Shown here piece by piece: positions 46,431-56,023 of a DNA stretch of 56,770 bases. The first letter of the stretch is position 1; each line of letters opens with the position of its first letter. The stretch comes from an uncultured Methanobrevibacter sp. Lineage in GTDB: Archaea > Methanobacteriota > Methanobacteria > Methanobacteriales > Methanobacteriaceae. Both the position numbers and the translations under genes were made by a program. The notes below the pieces were generated by a model. It had not been told where the DNA came from. It searched no databases and saw nothing but the letters and a program-made list of their open reading frames with translations. The DNA is taken from NCBI RefSeq assembly GCF_902769175.1, contig NZ_CACXNW010000008.1, positions 1 to 56,770 on the forward strand. Reading direction: 5' to 3'.

Positions 46431-46910
46431 GTTTTAACCCCATTTTCAAAAATTTATTTTTTTAATTTCAAATCATTTTTTAGCTTTAGCAGCTAAGCTT
46501 TTGGGGAGTATTAAGATAATTCATAAAAACCAATTTAGATAAAATTAGAAAGTATCTCCAAATATTGCCATTAATTAAAATTTGGATATTATATTTAAAT
46601 TATATCATTAATTTAAAAATATGATAACATCTTTAAATATAAAAAATGTTTTTCATAAAGCATTTTTTGCATTTAAAAATTATATTGTTATTTTTTTAGT
46701 TTTTATTCAAATTAGTAATCCCTTTTCAAGACATAAATATGGTCTTAATTATAAATTATTATATCTTGAAGTTTATATAAATGTTTTCGAGTGCAAGTGC
46801 TTGCTCACATCGTTTAAATGGACAATAAGGTTTTTTTGAGGATTTGGGAATATATTTTTTCTTTATATGTCTTTTTGGCTTTTCATGGCCTTTACTTTTA
46901 CATCATTGTT
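46431..46910. other. leader and control region upstream of copy B
   Basis: This AT-rich region contains no convincing gene. The conserved promoter/operator-like block shared with copy A lies at 46774-46806, about 345 bases from the copy B start, so the leader would be long. A further motif, TTTGAGGATTTGGGAATATA (46838-46857), resembles one upstream of copy A. Confidence 0.5.
46774..46806 (-). promoter_or_regulatory. conserved promoter/operator block upstream of copy B
   Basis: On the minus strand it reads GAGCAAGCACTTGCACTCG, then a short A-rich stretch, then ATTTATATA. The first part contains the palindrome GCAAG-CA-CTTGC; the last is an archaeal TATA box. The same arrangement with few changes is found upstream of copy A (56556-56590). 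Confidence 0.6.
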
Positions 46911-47048
46911 CTATTGGGAATGTTTCAATTCCTTTTTTAAATTCTCAACTTGCTCAACCATAGATGTTATTTGCTTTAGCTCAGATGTAATCATGGTGCT
47001 TATTTTATCGTAATTGCTTGCATTGAGGTAAATACATATTTTTTTTAT
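46911..47048 (-). pseudogene. possible gene remnant, coiled-coil type
   Basis: An open frame of about 45 codons without a proper start reads ICIYLNASNYDKISTMITSE, continues with LKQITSMVEQVENLKKELKH and stops at 46911. The sequence looks like genuine coding (heptad-like helix, no low complexity), but the 5' end runs into a stop at 47049-47051. It may be the decayed end of copy A or of another gene. The only ATG gives 27 residues. Confidence 0.25.
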
Positions 47049-47118
47049 TTATTGGCTATAGCACTTCGCACTATCTCATAATCATCTTCTTGTTTTTATA
47101 GATTGTCTTTAGGGAGTA

Positions 47119-47364
47119 TTATTGTTTCGTCTTCTTGTTTTTCTCATTTTCAGGGTTTATGTTGTTGTCATTGTTAGAATTGATATTTTCAAGCAATTCG
47201 TTTAATCTCAATATAAATATTTGATACTGTAATCTGTGAGGACAACTTTCAAGGGTTGTCACATATTTATTATATAATGCATCAATTTCTTTATTTAATT
47301 TTTCTGGATTGTTTGCTTTAATATTTTTTACATGATCTTTTGCAGTTTTGCCTTTTTCATGCAT
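47119..47364 (-). CDS. giant secreted protein copy A, C-terminal end (frame-shifted fragment)
   Basis: An 81-residue frame that continues copy A after a one-base shift. AKDHVKNIKANNPEKLNKEI followed by DALYNKY aligns with AKDHIKDIKTNNKHL and QIDELYDKYY of copy B. It ends with an Asn/Lys-rich tail (NSNNDNNINPENEKNKKTKQ). Copy A therefore lacks the 220-residue Tyr/Gly-turn domain of copy B. The frames join if one A is added to the AAAA run near 47345-47350. The apparent start has no RBS. Confidence 0.7.
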   Translation of the reverse strand: MHEKGKTAKDHVKNIKANNPEKLNKEIDALYNKYVTTLESCPHRLQYQIFILRLNELLENINSNNDNNINPENEKNKKTKQ

Positions 47365-50300
47365 TGTTCAAAGTCTTTAATATTATCTCCTTCAATATTT
47401 TCTCTTTTGATTACGAATTTTTCATTGTTTTGGCTTGGATTAATATTGCCATAAACCAGTTTGTATGAGTCAATAATTAACTGATTTAAATGGTCTACGA
47501 GATTATTATAAATAACATCATAATTAGATCCCTTTAAATTGCTATTACTACTATACTTGGAATTTAATTCGTAGGCATACATTTTATTTTTTTCAAATAA
47601 TTCTTGATTATATTTGCCTATATTATTTGAAAATCTCACTACATTCTCATATGCAGATTCAATTGAATATAGAATCTTGTTGAAGTTTTTTTCTTTATCT
47701 TGGCTGTTGAAAGTCCCTAAGGCTTCTTTTTCTATTAGCCAGTTGTCAAGTTCAATATAATCAATGTAATCATTTGGATTTATTTCTTTAAACAAATCAT
47801 TCAATGAGTCGATTAAATTATTATATTTGGATGCATAATCTTCATTTTCATGTAGCGGTAAAAATGTTCCATTGATTTTATCTACGCTCTCATTTAATCG
47901 TTTAGCTAAATTCTCATCCTTCTTTTGTATTGTTTCAATGTATCTCTTTGCATTGGCAATTGCACCCTCCATAACCTTGGTCATAAAAAAGTTGCTATTT
48001 TTTTTAGTCCCTATGTCTTCTTTATGAATTTCGAAGAGTCCTCCCTGTTGATTTGGTGCATTATTGTCTTCATTGCTTGAAAAATGATTTTTAATGTAAT
48101 CAAAAATCTTTTTTCGTGTTTCTTCATCTCCTTTTTTTGAAATCTCTATTTCCAGTTTCTTCATGTCATTTTCATAAAGTTTATTTATAACATCTTTGGC
48201 AATCAGTGGATAGGTCTCTTCAATTTTCTTCCAAGACTTTTTAAATGCACGATAATCTGGATTTTCGTTGCTTATAAGGTTAATTTCCTCATCCTCTATG
48301 ATTTTCTCGTTTAAGATGTTTTCAATGTCTTTTAATATTTGTTTTTCACAGATATCTTTATTTAGATTGGCTTCTTTTAATATATTTAAAAGCCTATTTT
48401 TAAAATCATTTACTTTGTCTGCATAATAGTTTTCCCTTATTCCTGCATTTTCCATTAATTTTGAGAATTCTTTGTATGCACAGAAAGTGTCCACTGCATT
48501 AGTATAAAGGGTATGTGCTAATACTTCTTCAAGATTTGGCTCTAAAATACTCTTTGTAACAGTTTCGTAGATTTCCTCAACGGTTAATTTATAAATGTAT
48601 TCTTCTGGGATTTTCTCGCTAATGCCAATATCTTTATCCTCTTTTTTGTAGAAGTTGGCACGGACAAAGTCTATGATGTTTTGACGAATTGTTTCATATC
48701 CGTTTTCCGGATCTCCTTCAATGATTGCATATTTTAATAAGTTCTCATGTTTTCCAAATAAGTAGGACTTAATTTCTTTAGCGATATTTGGGTATTTTTC
48801 TTCTATTAAATCCCATGATCCATATAATTTCCGGAGTGAGTCTGAGATGACATGATGTTTTTTTGTAGGGTTGATTGTCTTGTTTTTCATGATTTTTTTG
48901 ATTTCGTTGTATTGGTCATCTGTTAAGATGCCTTCTTCTTCAAGTTTTTCTACATGGTCATTGTTCAATTTCTTTAAGAATTCAAGTATCTCTTTACGTG
49001 CAGCCTCTACATCATAATTATGTTTTTTAATGAATGCTGGTATGTCTCCTATAATTAGTGTTTTGTTGACATTTTCATAGATTTTTGGATATTCTATAGC
49101 AAATTCTTCCAAAGCAACTATAAATGGGTTTACATCACCATTTTCATCCTGAACTATAATACTTTGTTTTTTGTACTCTTTGCTATTGATAATTTCTTCA
49201 ATCTTACTCATTTCATCTGAGCTTATAATTGCTTTCATATCATCGTTATTTATTGACGGTTTCACCTCCTCGTTATTGTAAATCTTTTCTAAATAGTCAA
49301 TAATCTCCTTGCGCATTTCCTCGAAATTGTTATAATGACTTTCTATATATTCATCCATGTTCTTTATGACATTGTCTAAAATATTTTTATAAGCCTCATG
49401 ATATTCTTCGTTTAGTTTATTCAAAGCCCCTCGGAAATGACTTTCATCCTTATTATATGTATTAATGCTATTTGGTTCTTCATACTGGTAGTTCTCACTG
49501 TTGATAATCTCTTTCATCTTCTCTAAATTCTTATTCTGTTCATCTTCTCCCTTATCATTAGGTTTTTCTTTTTTGTATTCGAGGATTTTGTTGTGAATGT
49601 CATTGTACAATTTGATTATTGTGTTTTTGTCTTGGATGGAGTTGATGAAGTTTTCATATTCCTTGAAGCTGTTGTAGTGGATCTTCTTTTCTTTTAGGAT
49701 GTCAAAAACGCAACCGAATCTTTCAGATGAATGGTATGCTCTATAAAGATTATTAAGGAATAGATCTTTCATTTGATTAATGTTTAATGCATTTAAATCA
49801 ATCTTATCATCAAATACATGGTATATTGCAAGATCCATTATTTCATGATATATTTCAGCAAAATAACCAATCTTATTTTTATATAGTTTCATATTCAATA
49901 TGTTTGGATTTCTCTTATTGTTATTATAAGTGTCCCAAAAATTGATAAAGTATGCTAATTGACTGTATATTTTAGACTTCATTTCAGCTAAGTCTGCTTG
50001 AGTGTCTAAATTATCAATGGTATTCTCGTCTAATTGATTGATTATGACATTAATTTCATTGTCCAATACTATTTGAGAATTCCTATGCTTTCCCAATTGG
50101 TCAAAAATATCAGAATATTTCTTTAAAAGAGTGGAATATTCTAATTTTTCTTGCTTTTTAACCCATTCATTGAAATTTTTGGTTTTATCTAAAATGCCAT
50201 TCATTATATCGTCATATAACTCAGCTTTGATATTTTTCAAGTAAATTAGGTCATGCTCCATTTCTGCAATTATTTGTTCTTTATCCTTTTCATTATCCTT

Positions 50301-53300
50301 TTTGCCAATATTCATAAAATACTGTTTTTTGTTAAAGATATTATTAAGGAAATTTTCATTATCTATTAATCTGCCAATAGTATAATTAACACTTTCAAAT
50401 ATGATATTATTGTCTTTGTCAAGAATTCCTAACTTTTCCATTATTATTTTCATTGTATTCATTGTCTCATTGCAGAATTCATAATAATATTCATTAATCA
50501 CACCCTCAATATTGACATATCCGTTATAGTCCTTATCAAATTTCCATTGGCTATCTTGTATGTTTTGAATTCCATATTTTTTTTGGAACCATGTTGTTAA
50601 AATATGATGGCCTACTGGACATGCTATTTTAAATAAGTTTATTCTATCTATAAGACCTGTAGCATCAATTTCACTAAAAGTTAGTGTTTTGATAGGATTT
50701 AGCTGACCTAATCTATCTAAAACTTCTTCTTTATTAGGTAGTTCTGCTACAATCTTATCGTAGTAATCTTTAGCTGCATAGGACACCTTCACAGTAATGT
50801 AACCAGATCCTTCAACTAAAAACATCTCCTTGAAGTTAACATTTGGTTCTGTTATATCTGTATTTATATACTTATTGAAGAGTAATATGAATATGATATT
50901 TGAAATATTCATTTTTCTTTTATTTTGTTCATTAGGCATTAACTCATTGTCTAAATTTAATGTTCTCCAAAATATCTCTTCATTCAATTTCATTCCAGGG
51001 GTTTGATAAAGTACAGTAAACTTAAGATATAATTTAGTAATTAGTTCTTCATTTGTTAATTGATTGTATGATTCTAGATCTATATGATTTTTATTTTTAA
51101 TATTATTCTCTATTTTATAGAATATGTCATATTGTTGTCTTAAATAATAATATTGATTATATATTTCAGTTAATTTTTTAAGTTCATTAGTATTGCCATA
51201 ATGAAGAATTTTTATGAAATAGGTCAAATTGTTTTCATCTTCAAGATTAGGCATATACCTATTAATTAAATAAAATTGTGCCAAGTCCTTAATTAATTTC
51301 TCCGCAATCAAATTTGAATCCATTTCAGAGATATCATTGCTGAAAATATTTTGATTATTTTTTGTAGTCATCAGAACTCTATAAATGTCAGTTAGTTGGT
51401 TAAACTCTGCTATTGAATAATCCTTAATATTCCTTAGTTGATATAATTTTTCCACATAAGATTCAATAGCTACTCCATTTAATTCAACACCATCAAATGC
51501 TTTAATCAATTCATTGCATTGTTCATATAAATATTTATTAACAATTAATTTATCTTTATCATTAAGGGCACAGTAGGCAAGCCTGTAGTTATCTAACAAG
51601 TATCTTATTTGATAAAAATAAATGTAGTCTTCGTTTATATCAGATTTCCTATATTCAGATAAATCCTCAGAAATGGATTCATATAAATATTTTAATTTTG
51701 TTACCATTAATTTAACTTTGCTAGCCTCATTATATGACTGGCCTAGAAGGTAATATTCCTCATTGAACCATTCGTCAAAGTCTTTGTTTTCAAGATTATC
51801 CTCTAGAATTTTTTCATAAAACTCAGTGTCTACCAACTTTAATATATTCAGCTCATATTTTATTTCACTTTTAATTTGTGTTAGTGCATTTTCAGGCATA
51901 TGAGAAATATATGATTCCCGTTTAAATATGCCGTTGTATATATTTTTTTTAATGGAGTCGGTGTAATTAAATGAGACCATATTATTGTAAGTGTCATAAT
52001 TGATGTCAATTGTGTTATTTATATCTATTAGTATGTTGTAGCAATACCATAAATAGTCGATGTTGTCTGTTCCTATGTTGTTTTCGTATTCTAAGTTCAT
52101 TGAAGTGTATTTGTCGTAGTCAGGGTTGTTTTTTGCTATTTTGCTGCCTATGTCCTTGTAAAGCTGTTCGATTTTTTCCTTTATTATGGTTTGTGTATCC
52201 TTGTCCTTATTATTCACATCGGTTTTCTTTAGTCCACTATTGCGGAAAGCTTTGGTGAATTCTTCTTCGGCGTTTCGATAGATTCTTTCCCATGTAGTTA
52301 ATATAATGTTTCCGCTGTCATTAAAAAGTCTGTTGATTGCGTGAGGTGTTGCACGAGGGCCCCAGGTATCATAGAACAGTCGTAATGTGGTTGTAAGTGA
52401 GTTGTTCAAGTTGTGGAAGCCATAATTATGTGCGCCGTTGTATAAATCCCAAAAGTCACTGAAGAACCTTAAAACTCTATCTGTATGGGTTATGTTGTTG
52501 TCAGCATGACTGTATGTGCTTGAATAAATTCTATCCCTTAAATATCTTAGATTCTCATTGCTATCGATGCTCATCATCAAGTGATTTGATTGGGTTAGGA
52601 AATCGCTTATTAAGCCGCTTGATATGCTTATAAATGGATTTGGGTATTCTTGTCCTCCAAAGATTATGTTATTGTTTTCATTGTTGTTTATATTGTTGTT
52701 TGCATTGTTGATAATATTGATTGCATTATTTGATTGTAGGTTGTTGTTCATTAGATTATGTGTGGATATGATAAATTGGATTGTGGCTAGGAAGTTTAGC
52801 ATATCATAGAGGGTTGTATGAATGTTGTTTGCCAGTGAGGTAAATGTTTTTGAATAATAATTGATTAGGCCAGGGTATTGGTTGTTTAGTGCTTCAAGGT
52901 TTCTCATTTCTTGTTGTATGTAGTTGTTTAGAGCTTCTCTGTATATCGGGTCTTGGTATAGGTCATTTGGGTTGCCGTTTCTGCCTAAATTCATGTTAGT
53001 AAAGTCTTGGGGGTTTTCGCCTCCATTGGCTCCGTTAGGGTTATTGAGGTCTAGCATTTTGTTTCGTATGGATGAGTAGGTGGACCATCCGATATTGCTC
53101 ATGGAAAGTCCTAATAAAGTGAATGATAATGCATTGTTCCAGAGATTGCTGTAGTCATGGTAGGCTCTGCCTTCTAAGTAGCTGTAGGTGAGTCCACCTG
53201 CAAATCCGATTCCCGCACCTGCTATGGCTGCTCCGATGAATCCCATGAATGTTGGAGCAATGTATCCGATTAATGAGCCTGCTCCGTATGATATGATGCA

Positions 53301-55805
53301 GGTTCCTAGGGTAAATGCGCCTTTTATAAATCCTGTTTTTGCATTGGACCATGGCTTGTCAAATTTGACCTTTGTTGGGTTGTTGTCGTATCCTATTATT
53401 GCACAGTCTCCTGTAGCGAAATTATAAATGTGCCAGCCTTCTGTCTCATTGAAAGAGGTGTTTAGGCATGTGACAGATCCGCCATTGTTGTGGATGAGGC
53501 CTTTGTCGTCATGGTCAAATGTATTGTTCCAGAATCTGCTGTCATAGGTGGCTAATATGCCAAGATTGTATATGATTTCGTTGTTGCAGTCATTGCTGTA
53601 TATGCTGCAGTTGATTAGTGTAAGTGATCCTTCGTTTCTTATGGCCTGGTCTTCTCCGTTTTTGTTGTGGAAGCTGCAATTGACGAAAGTGAGGGTTTCC
53701 TTGTTTTCGATTTTGGTATTGTTGAAGTCGAAATTCATGAAGTTCATTGTGGTTGCTTGTTTGAATTCCAGTTTATTGAATTTGATTGTGTATCCGTTGT
53801 TTTGGAAGATTGTTGTCATTTTGCGTTGGAATTCTTTGGATATTGTGAAGTTGCAGTCTCCTGTGAAGTTGATGAATAAGCATGTTGTTGTATGATTTTT
53901 TAAGTAGTTTATTACTTCATTGTAGCTTTTGTTGTCACTGACGTTGAAGATTTTGAAGCATTCCTCTTCAGTGTTTGTTTCGAAGGTTTCTTCGTAGATG
54001 CTGTTTCCTTTGAGATTGATGTTTTTCTTGTCTGCTTGACTGCATTTGAGGTGGGAGTCTTTCATTTGGCCGGTAGGTCCAGAGCAGTTTTTAAACTCGA
54101 TATATGATGAGGATTCTGCGTAGAAGTCATTGGCATCATCATCGCCATCGTTGTCTATGAACTTGCAGTTGTGGCAGATGACTGTGCCTCCGAGGGATCT
54201 GATTGCTCCTCCGCGGTCTCCGTCTAGGAATGTGTAGTCTATTATGTTGTCTTTGAATGTGGTTTGGTTTGCGACAACACTTCCTGTGACCATTAATGCT
54301 GTGTTGAAGTTTTTCAGTTCTAGGTTATTGAGGGTTAGGTGGCCGTATTTTCCTATGTATGCGAAGTGATAGTCTTGGTCTTTGTCATTGCCTTTGATGC
54401 TGATTGTTGCTCCGTTTCCGTTGATTGTGATTGGGCAGTATCCTATGTCTAGGATGTAGCGGTTTTGGATGTAGTCTATTGCCTTTTCATGGTCCTGGTC
54501 TTTGGCTCTCCAATTGCATCCTCTGAGTTTTTCAAAATCCTTGTCGAAGACATACTCTCCTGGTTCCATGTTGATGATGACTTCAGTTGCATTGATGAAT
54601 GTGTTTAATGTCCATAGGACTTGTTTTAATTCTTGAATGTTGGAGACGTTGGCTACCCATGTTTTGTTGCTTGAGTATATTTTGTCATTGACTATGCTGA
54701 AGTAGGCGTTCTGTGAGATGAATGAGTCTGATAGTAGTTTGTGGACTTCTTCGTAATTGCTGTCGTAAATTATGGTTGTGGTGTAGTTGTCGCAGTAGAA
54801 TGAGTCTGTTTTTATTGAGCCTATTATGTCTTTGAAGATGTTTAGGGAGTATGGTTCTGCGTATAATATGGATCCTCCCATTTCTTCCTTGCCGAAGGCT
54901 GAAAATTTTGCTTCATTGTCATAAAAGCTACAGCTGTCGAAGAATATTGTGTTGAAGTTATGGATAACTGTTCCAGAGCCCCAAACCTTTACGTCGAATT
55001 TGTATGCTTCGTTATCTCTAAAGCTGCAGTTTTTGCTCATGAGGTTTCCGTGGTTTATAAAGCAGTGGTCGAAGTTGCTTATGGTTAGGTTGTAAAAGTT
55101 GGTGTTTGCCTCAGTACCGATGTACATGAAGTTTAAGTCGTAGTTTCCTTTTATTGTGGCTCCGTTTCCGTTGATGATTAGTTGGCCACTGGTTATGCTG
55201 CTGGTGTAGCCCCATTCTTTATCGTTGAATATTTGTTTGTCTAGTATGTATGTGATGTTGTTTAGAAGGTTTAGTTTCACCACGTCGTATTTGTTTTTTT
55301 TTTGGGATAGTGTTTTGAATTGGGACATCAATTCCTCGCTGGAGTTGATTGTGGTTTCATATAGGAGATAGCAGTTCCCGTTGTATTCTATTATTAGGTA
55401 TGTATTGTTGTCGATTTGGCCTATGTGTTTGCCTTCTTTGAATGTGAAGTTGTACTTGTTTAGGTTGTTGACCATGCGTGATCCGATTGTGGTTTGGTCT
55501 AGTGATACCAATGTTTTGGTGCCTATGCTGATTGCTTCGCTAGCTGCTAAATCGTACATTTCTCCATCAGAATATATTGTCCAGACTAGGATGTTTCCTG
55601 TGAAGTTCAAGTCTAGTGGTAGGGTGCAGGTGGCGATTCCTGCTTCTGTTATGTTGCTGTAGAATATTCTGTTGTAAATGAGGAAGCAGGCGTACCCTTT
55701 TTTGATTGGATTGCCGTTTTTGTCTGTTATTTTGACGTTGTAGGTTTCCCCTAGGTCATATAGTTTTTTGTTTTCGAAGTTGATTATGATGTCACGTTCG
55801 TTCAT
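47328..55805 (-). CDS. giant secreted adhesin-like protein copy A, main part
   Basis: 2,825 codons from the first Met; the frame is open upstream to about 56104 and there encodes the first Ig-like domain, so the real N-terminus lies in the 56024-56512 frame. Order: second Ig-like domain (KVKVVDKNG... precedes; NVKITDKNGNPIKKGYACF here, 20-90); beta-helix (about 180-810) with INGNGATIKG and INGNGATISIKGND rungs; Gly-rich hydrophobic hairpin (GFIGAAIAGAGIGFAGGLTY, about 840-865); GRAYHDYSNLWNN; Asn-rich linker (about 910-1080); then about 1,700 residues of helical repeats, including four 85-110-residue modules (about 2020-2470) and two to three AKRYIETIQKKD-type modules. The beta-helix part is nearly identical to copy B; the helical part is much more diverged. 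No cell-wall anchor motif is recognised. Confidence 0.85.
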   Translation of the reverse strand: MNERDIIINFENKKLYDLGETYNVKITDKNGNPIKKGYACFLIYNRIFYSNITEAGIATCTLPLDLNFTGNILVWTIYSDGEMYDLAASEAISIGTKTLVSLDQTTIGSRMVNNLNKYNFTFKEGKHIGQIDNNTYLIIEYNGNCYLLYETTINSSEELMSQFKTLSQKKNKYDVVKLNLLNNITYILDKQIFNDKEWGYTSSITSGQLIINGNGATIKGNYDLNFMYIGTEANTNFYNLTISNFDHCFINHGNLMSKNCSFRDNEAYKFDVKVWGSGTVIHNFNTIFFDSCSFYDNEAKFSAFGKEEMGGSILYAEPYSLNIFKDIIGSIKTDSFYCDNYTTTIIYDSNYEEVHKLLSDSFISQNAYFSIVNDKIYSSNKTWVANVSNIQELKQVLWTLNTFINATEVIINMEPGEYVFDKDFEKLRGCNWRAKDQDHEKAIDYIQNRYILDIGYCPITINGNGATISIKGNDKDQDYHFAYIGKYGHLTLNNLELKNFNTALMVTGSVVANQTTFKDNIIDYTFLDGDRGGAIRSLGGTVICHNCKFIDNDGDDDANDFYAESSSYIEFKNCSGPTGQMKDSHLKCSQADKKNINLKGNSIYEETFETNTEEECFKIFNVSDNKSYNEVINYLKNHTTTCLFINFTGDCNFTISKEFQRKMTTIFQNNGYTIKFNKLEFKQATTMNFMNFDFNNTKIENKETLTFVNCSFHNKNGEDQAIRNEGSLTLINCSIYSNDCNNEIIYNLGILATYDSRFWNNTFDHDDKGLIHNNGGSVTCLNTSFNETEGWHIYNFATGDCAIIGYDNNPTKVKFDKPWSNAKTGFIKGAFTLGTCIISYGAGSLIGYIAPTFMGFIGAAIAGAGIGFAGGLTYSYLEGRAYHDYSNLWNNALSFTLLGLSMSNIGWSTYSSIRNKMLDLNNPNGANGGENPQDFTNMNLGRNGNPNDLYQDPIYREALNNYIQQEMRNLEALNNQYPGLINYYSKTFTSLANNIHTTLYDMLNFLATIQFIISTHNLMNNNLQSNNAINIINNANNNINNNENNNIIFGGQEYPNPFISISSGLISDFLTQSNHLMMSIDSNENLRYLRDRIYSSTYSHADNNITHTDRVLRFFSDFWDLYNGAHNYGFHNLNNSLTTTLRLFYDTWGPRATPHAINRLFNDSGNIILTTWERIYRNAEEEFTKAFRNSGLKKTDVNNKDKDTQTIIKEKIEQLYKDIGSKIAKNNPDYDKYTSMNLEYENNIGTDNIDYLWYCYNILIDINNTIDINYDTYNNMVSFNYTDSIKKNIYNGIFKRESYISHMPENALTQIKSEIKYELNILKLVDTEFYEKILEDNLENKDFDEWFNEEYYLLGQSYNEASKVKLMVTKLKYLYESISEDLSEYRKSDINEDYIYFYQIRYLLDNYRLAYCALNDKDKLIVNKYLYEQCNELIKAFDGVELNGVAIESYVEKLYQLRNIKDYSIAEFNQLTDIYRVLMTTKNNQNIFSNDISEMDSNLIAEKLIKDLAQFYLINRYMPNLEDENNLTYFIKILHYGNTNELKKLTEIYNQYYYLRQQYDIFYKIENNIKNKNHIDLESYNQLTNEELITKLYLKFTVLYQTPGMKLNEEIFWRTLNLDNELMPNEQNKRKMNISNIIFILLFNKYINTDITEPNVNFKEMFLVEGSGYITVKVSYAAKDYYDKIVAELPNKEEVLDRLGQLNPIKTLTFSEIDATGLIDRINLFKIACPVGHHILTTWFQKKYGIQNIQDSQWKFDKDYNGYVNIEGVINEYYYEFCNETMNTMKIIMEKLGILDKDNNIIFESVNYTIGRLIDNENFLNNIFNKKQYFMNIGKKDNEKDKEQIIAEMEHDLIYLKNIKAELYDDIMNGILDKTKNFNEWVKKQEKLEYSTLLKKYSDIFDQLGKHRNSQIVLDNEINVIINQLDENTIDNLDTQADLAEMKSKIYSQLAYFINFWDTYNNNKRNPNILNMKLYKNKIGYFAEIYHEIMDLAIYHVFDDKIDLNALNINQMKDLFLNNLYRAYHSSERFGCVFDILKEKKIHYNSFKEYENFINSIQDKNTIIKLYNDIHNKILEYKKEKPNDKGEDEQNKNLEKMKEIINSENYQYEEPNSINTYNKDESHFRGALNKLNEEYHEAYKNILDNVIKNMDEYIESHYNNFEEMRKEIIDYLEKIYNNEEVKPSINNDDMKAIISSDEMSKIEEIINSKEYKKQSIIVQDENGDVNPFIVALEEFAIEYPKIYENVNKTLIIGDIPAFIKKHNYDVEAARKEILEFLKKLNNDHVEKLEEEGILTDDQYNEIKKIMKNKTINPTKKHHVISDSLRKLYGSWDLIEEKYPNIAKEIKSYLFGKHENLLKYAIIEGDPENGYETIRQNIIDFVRANFYKKEDKDIGISEKIPEEYIYKLTVEEIYETVTKSILEPNLEEVLAHTLYTNAVDTFCAYKEFSKLMENAGIRENYYADKVNDFKNRLLNILKEANLNKDICEKQILKDIENILNEKIIEDEEINLISNENPDYRAFKKSWKKIEETYPLIAKDVINKLYENDMKKLEIEISKKGDEETRKKIFDYIKNHFSSNEDNNAPNQQGGLFEIHKEDIGTKKNSNFFMTKVMEGAIANAKRYIETIQKKDENLAKRLNESVDKINGTFLPLHENEDYASKYNNLIDSLNDLFKEINPNDYIDYIELDNWLIEKEALGTFNSQDKEKNFNKILYSIESAYENVVRFSNNIGKYNQELFEKNKMYAYELNSKYSSNSNLKGSNYDVIYNNLVDHLNQLIIDSYKLVYGNINPSQNNEKFVIKRENIEGDNIKDFEQCMKKAKLQKIM

Positions 55806-56023
55806 TGGGATTTCTTTGACTTCTACGCTTTGGTGTGCTATTAATGAGTCTTCTTCTTGGGCGGTGTAAATTGAGATTATGTTGTATGTTCCAGCAGTAT
55901 TGTTGATTGTGTCTAGGTTGAAATATGCGAATCCTCCATTGTCGATGTTGGATGTGCTTGCTAGTTCATGGTTTATGTAAAAGTTTATTTTTCCTGTTGT
56001 GATTGGGATTCCGTTTTTGTCTA

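Noticed and set aside
46621..46839. 72-codon plus-strand frame upstream of copy B
   Set aside because: It overlaps the conserved promoter block on the other strand and looks like chance coding in T-rich DNA.
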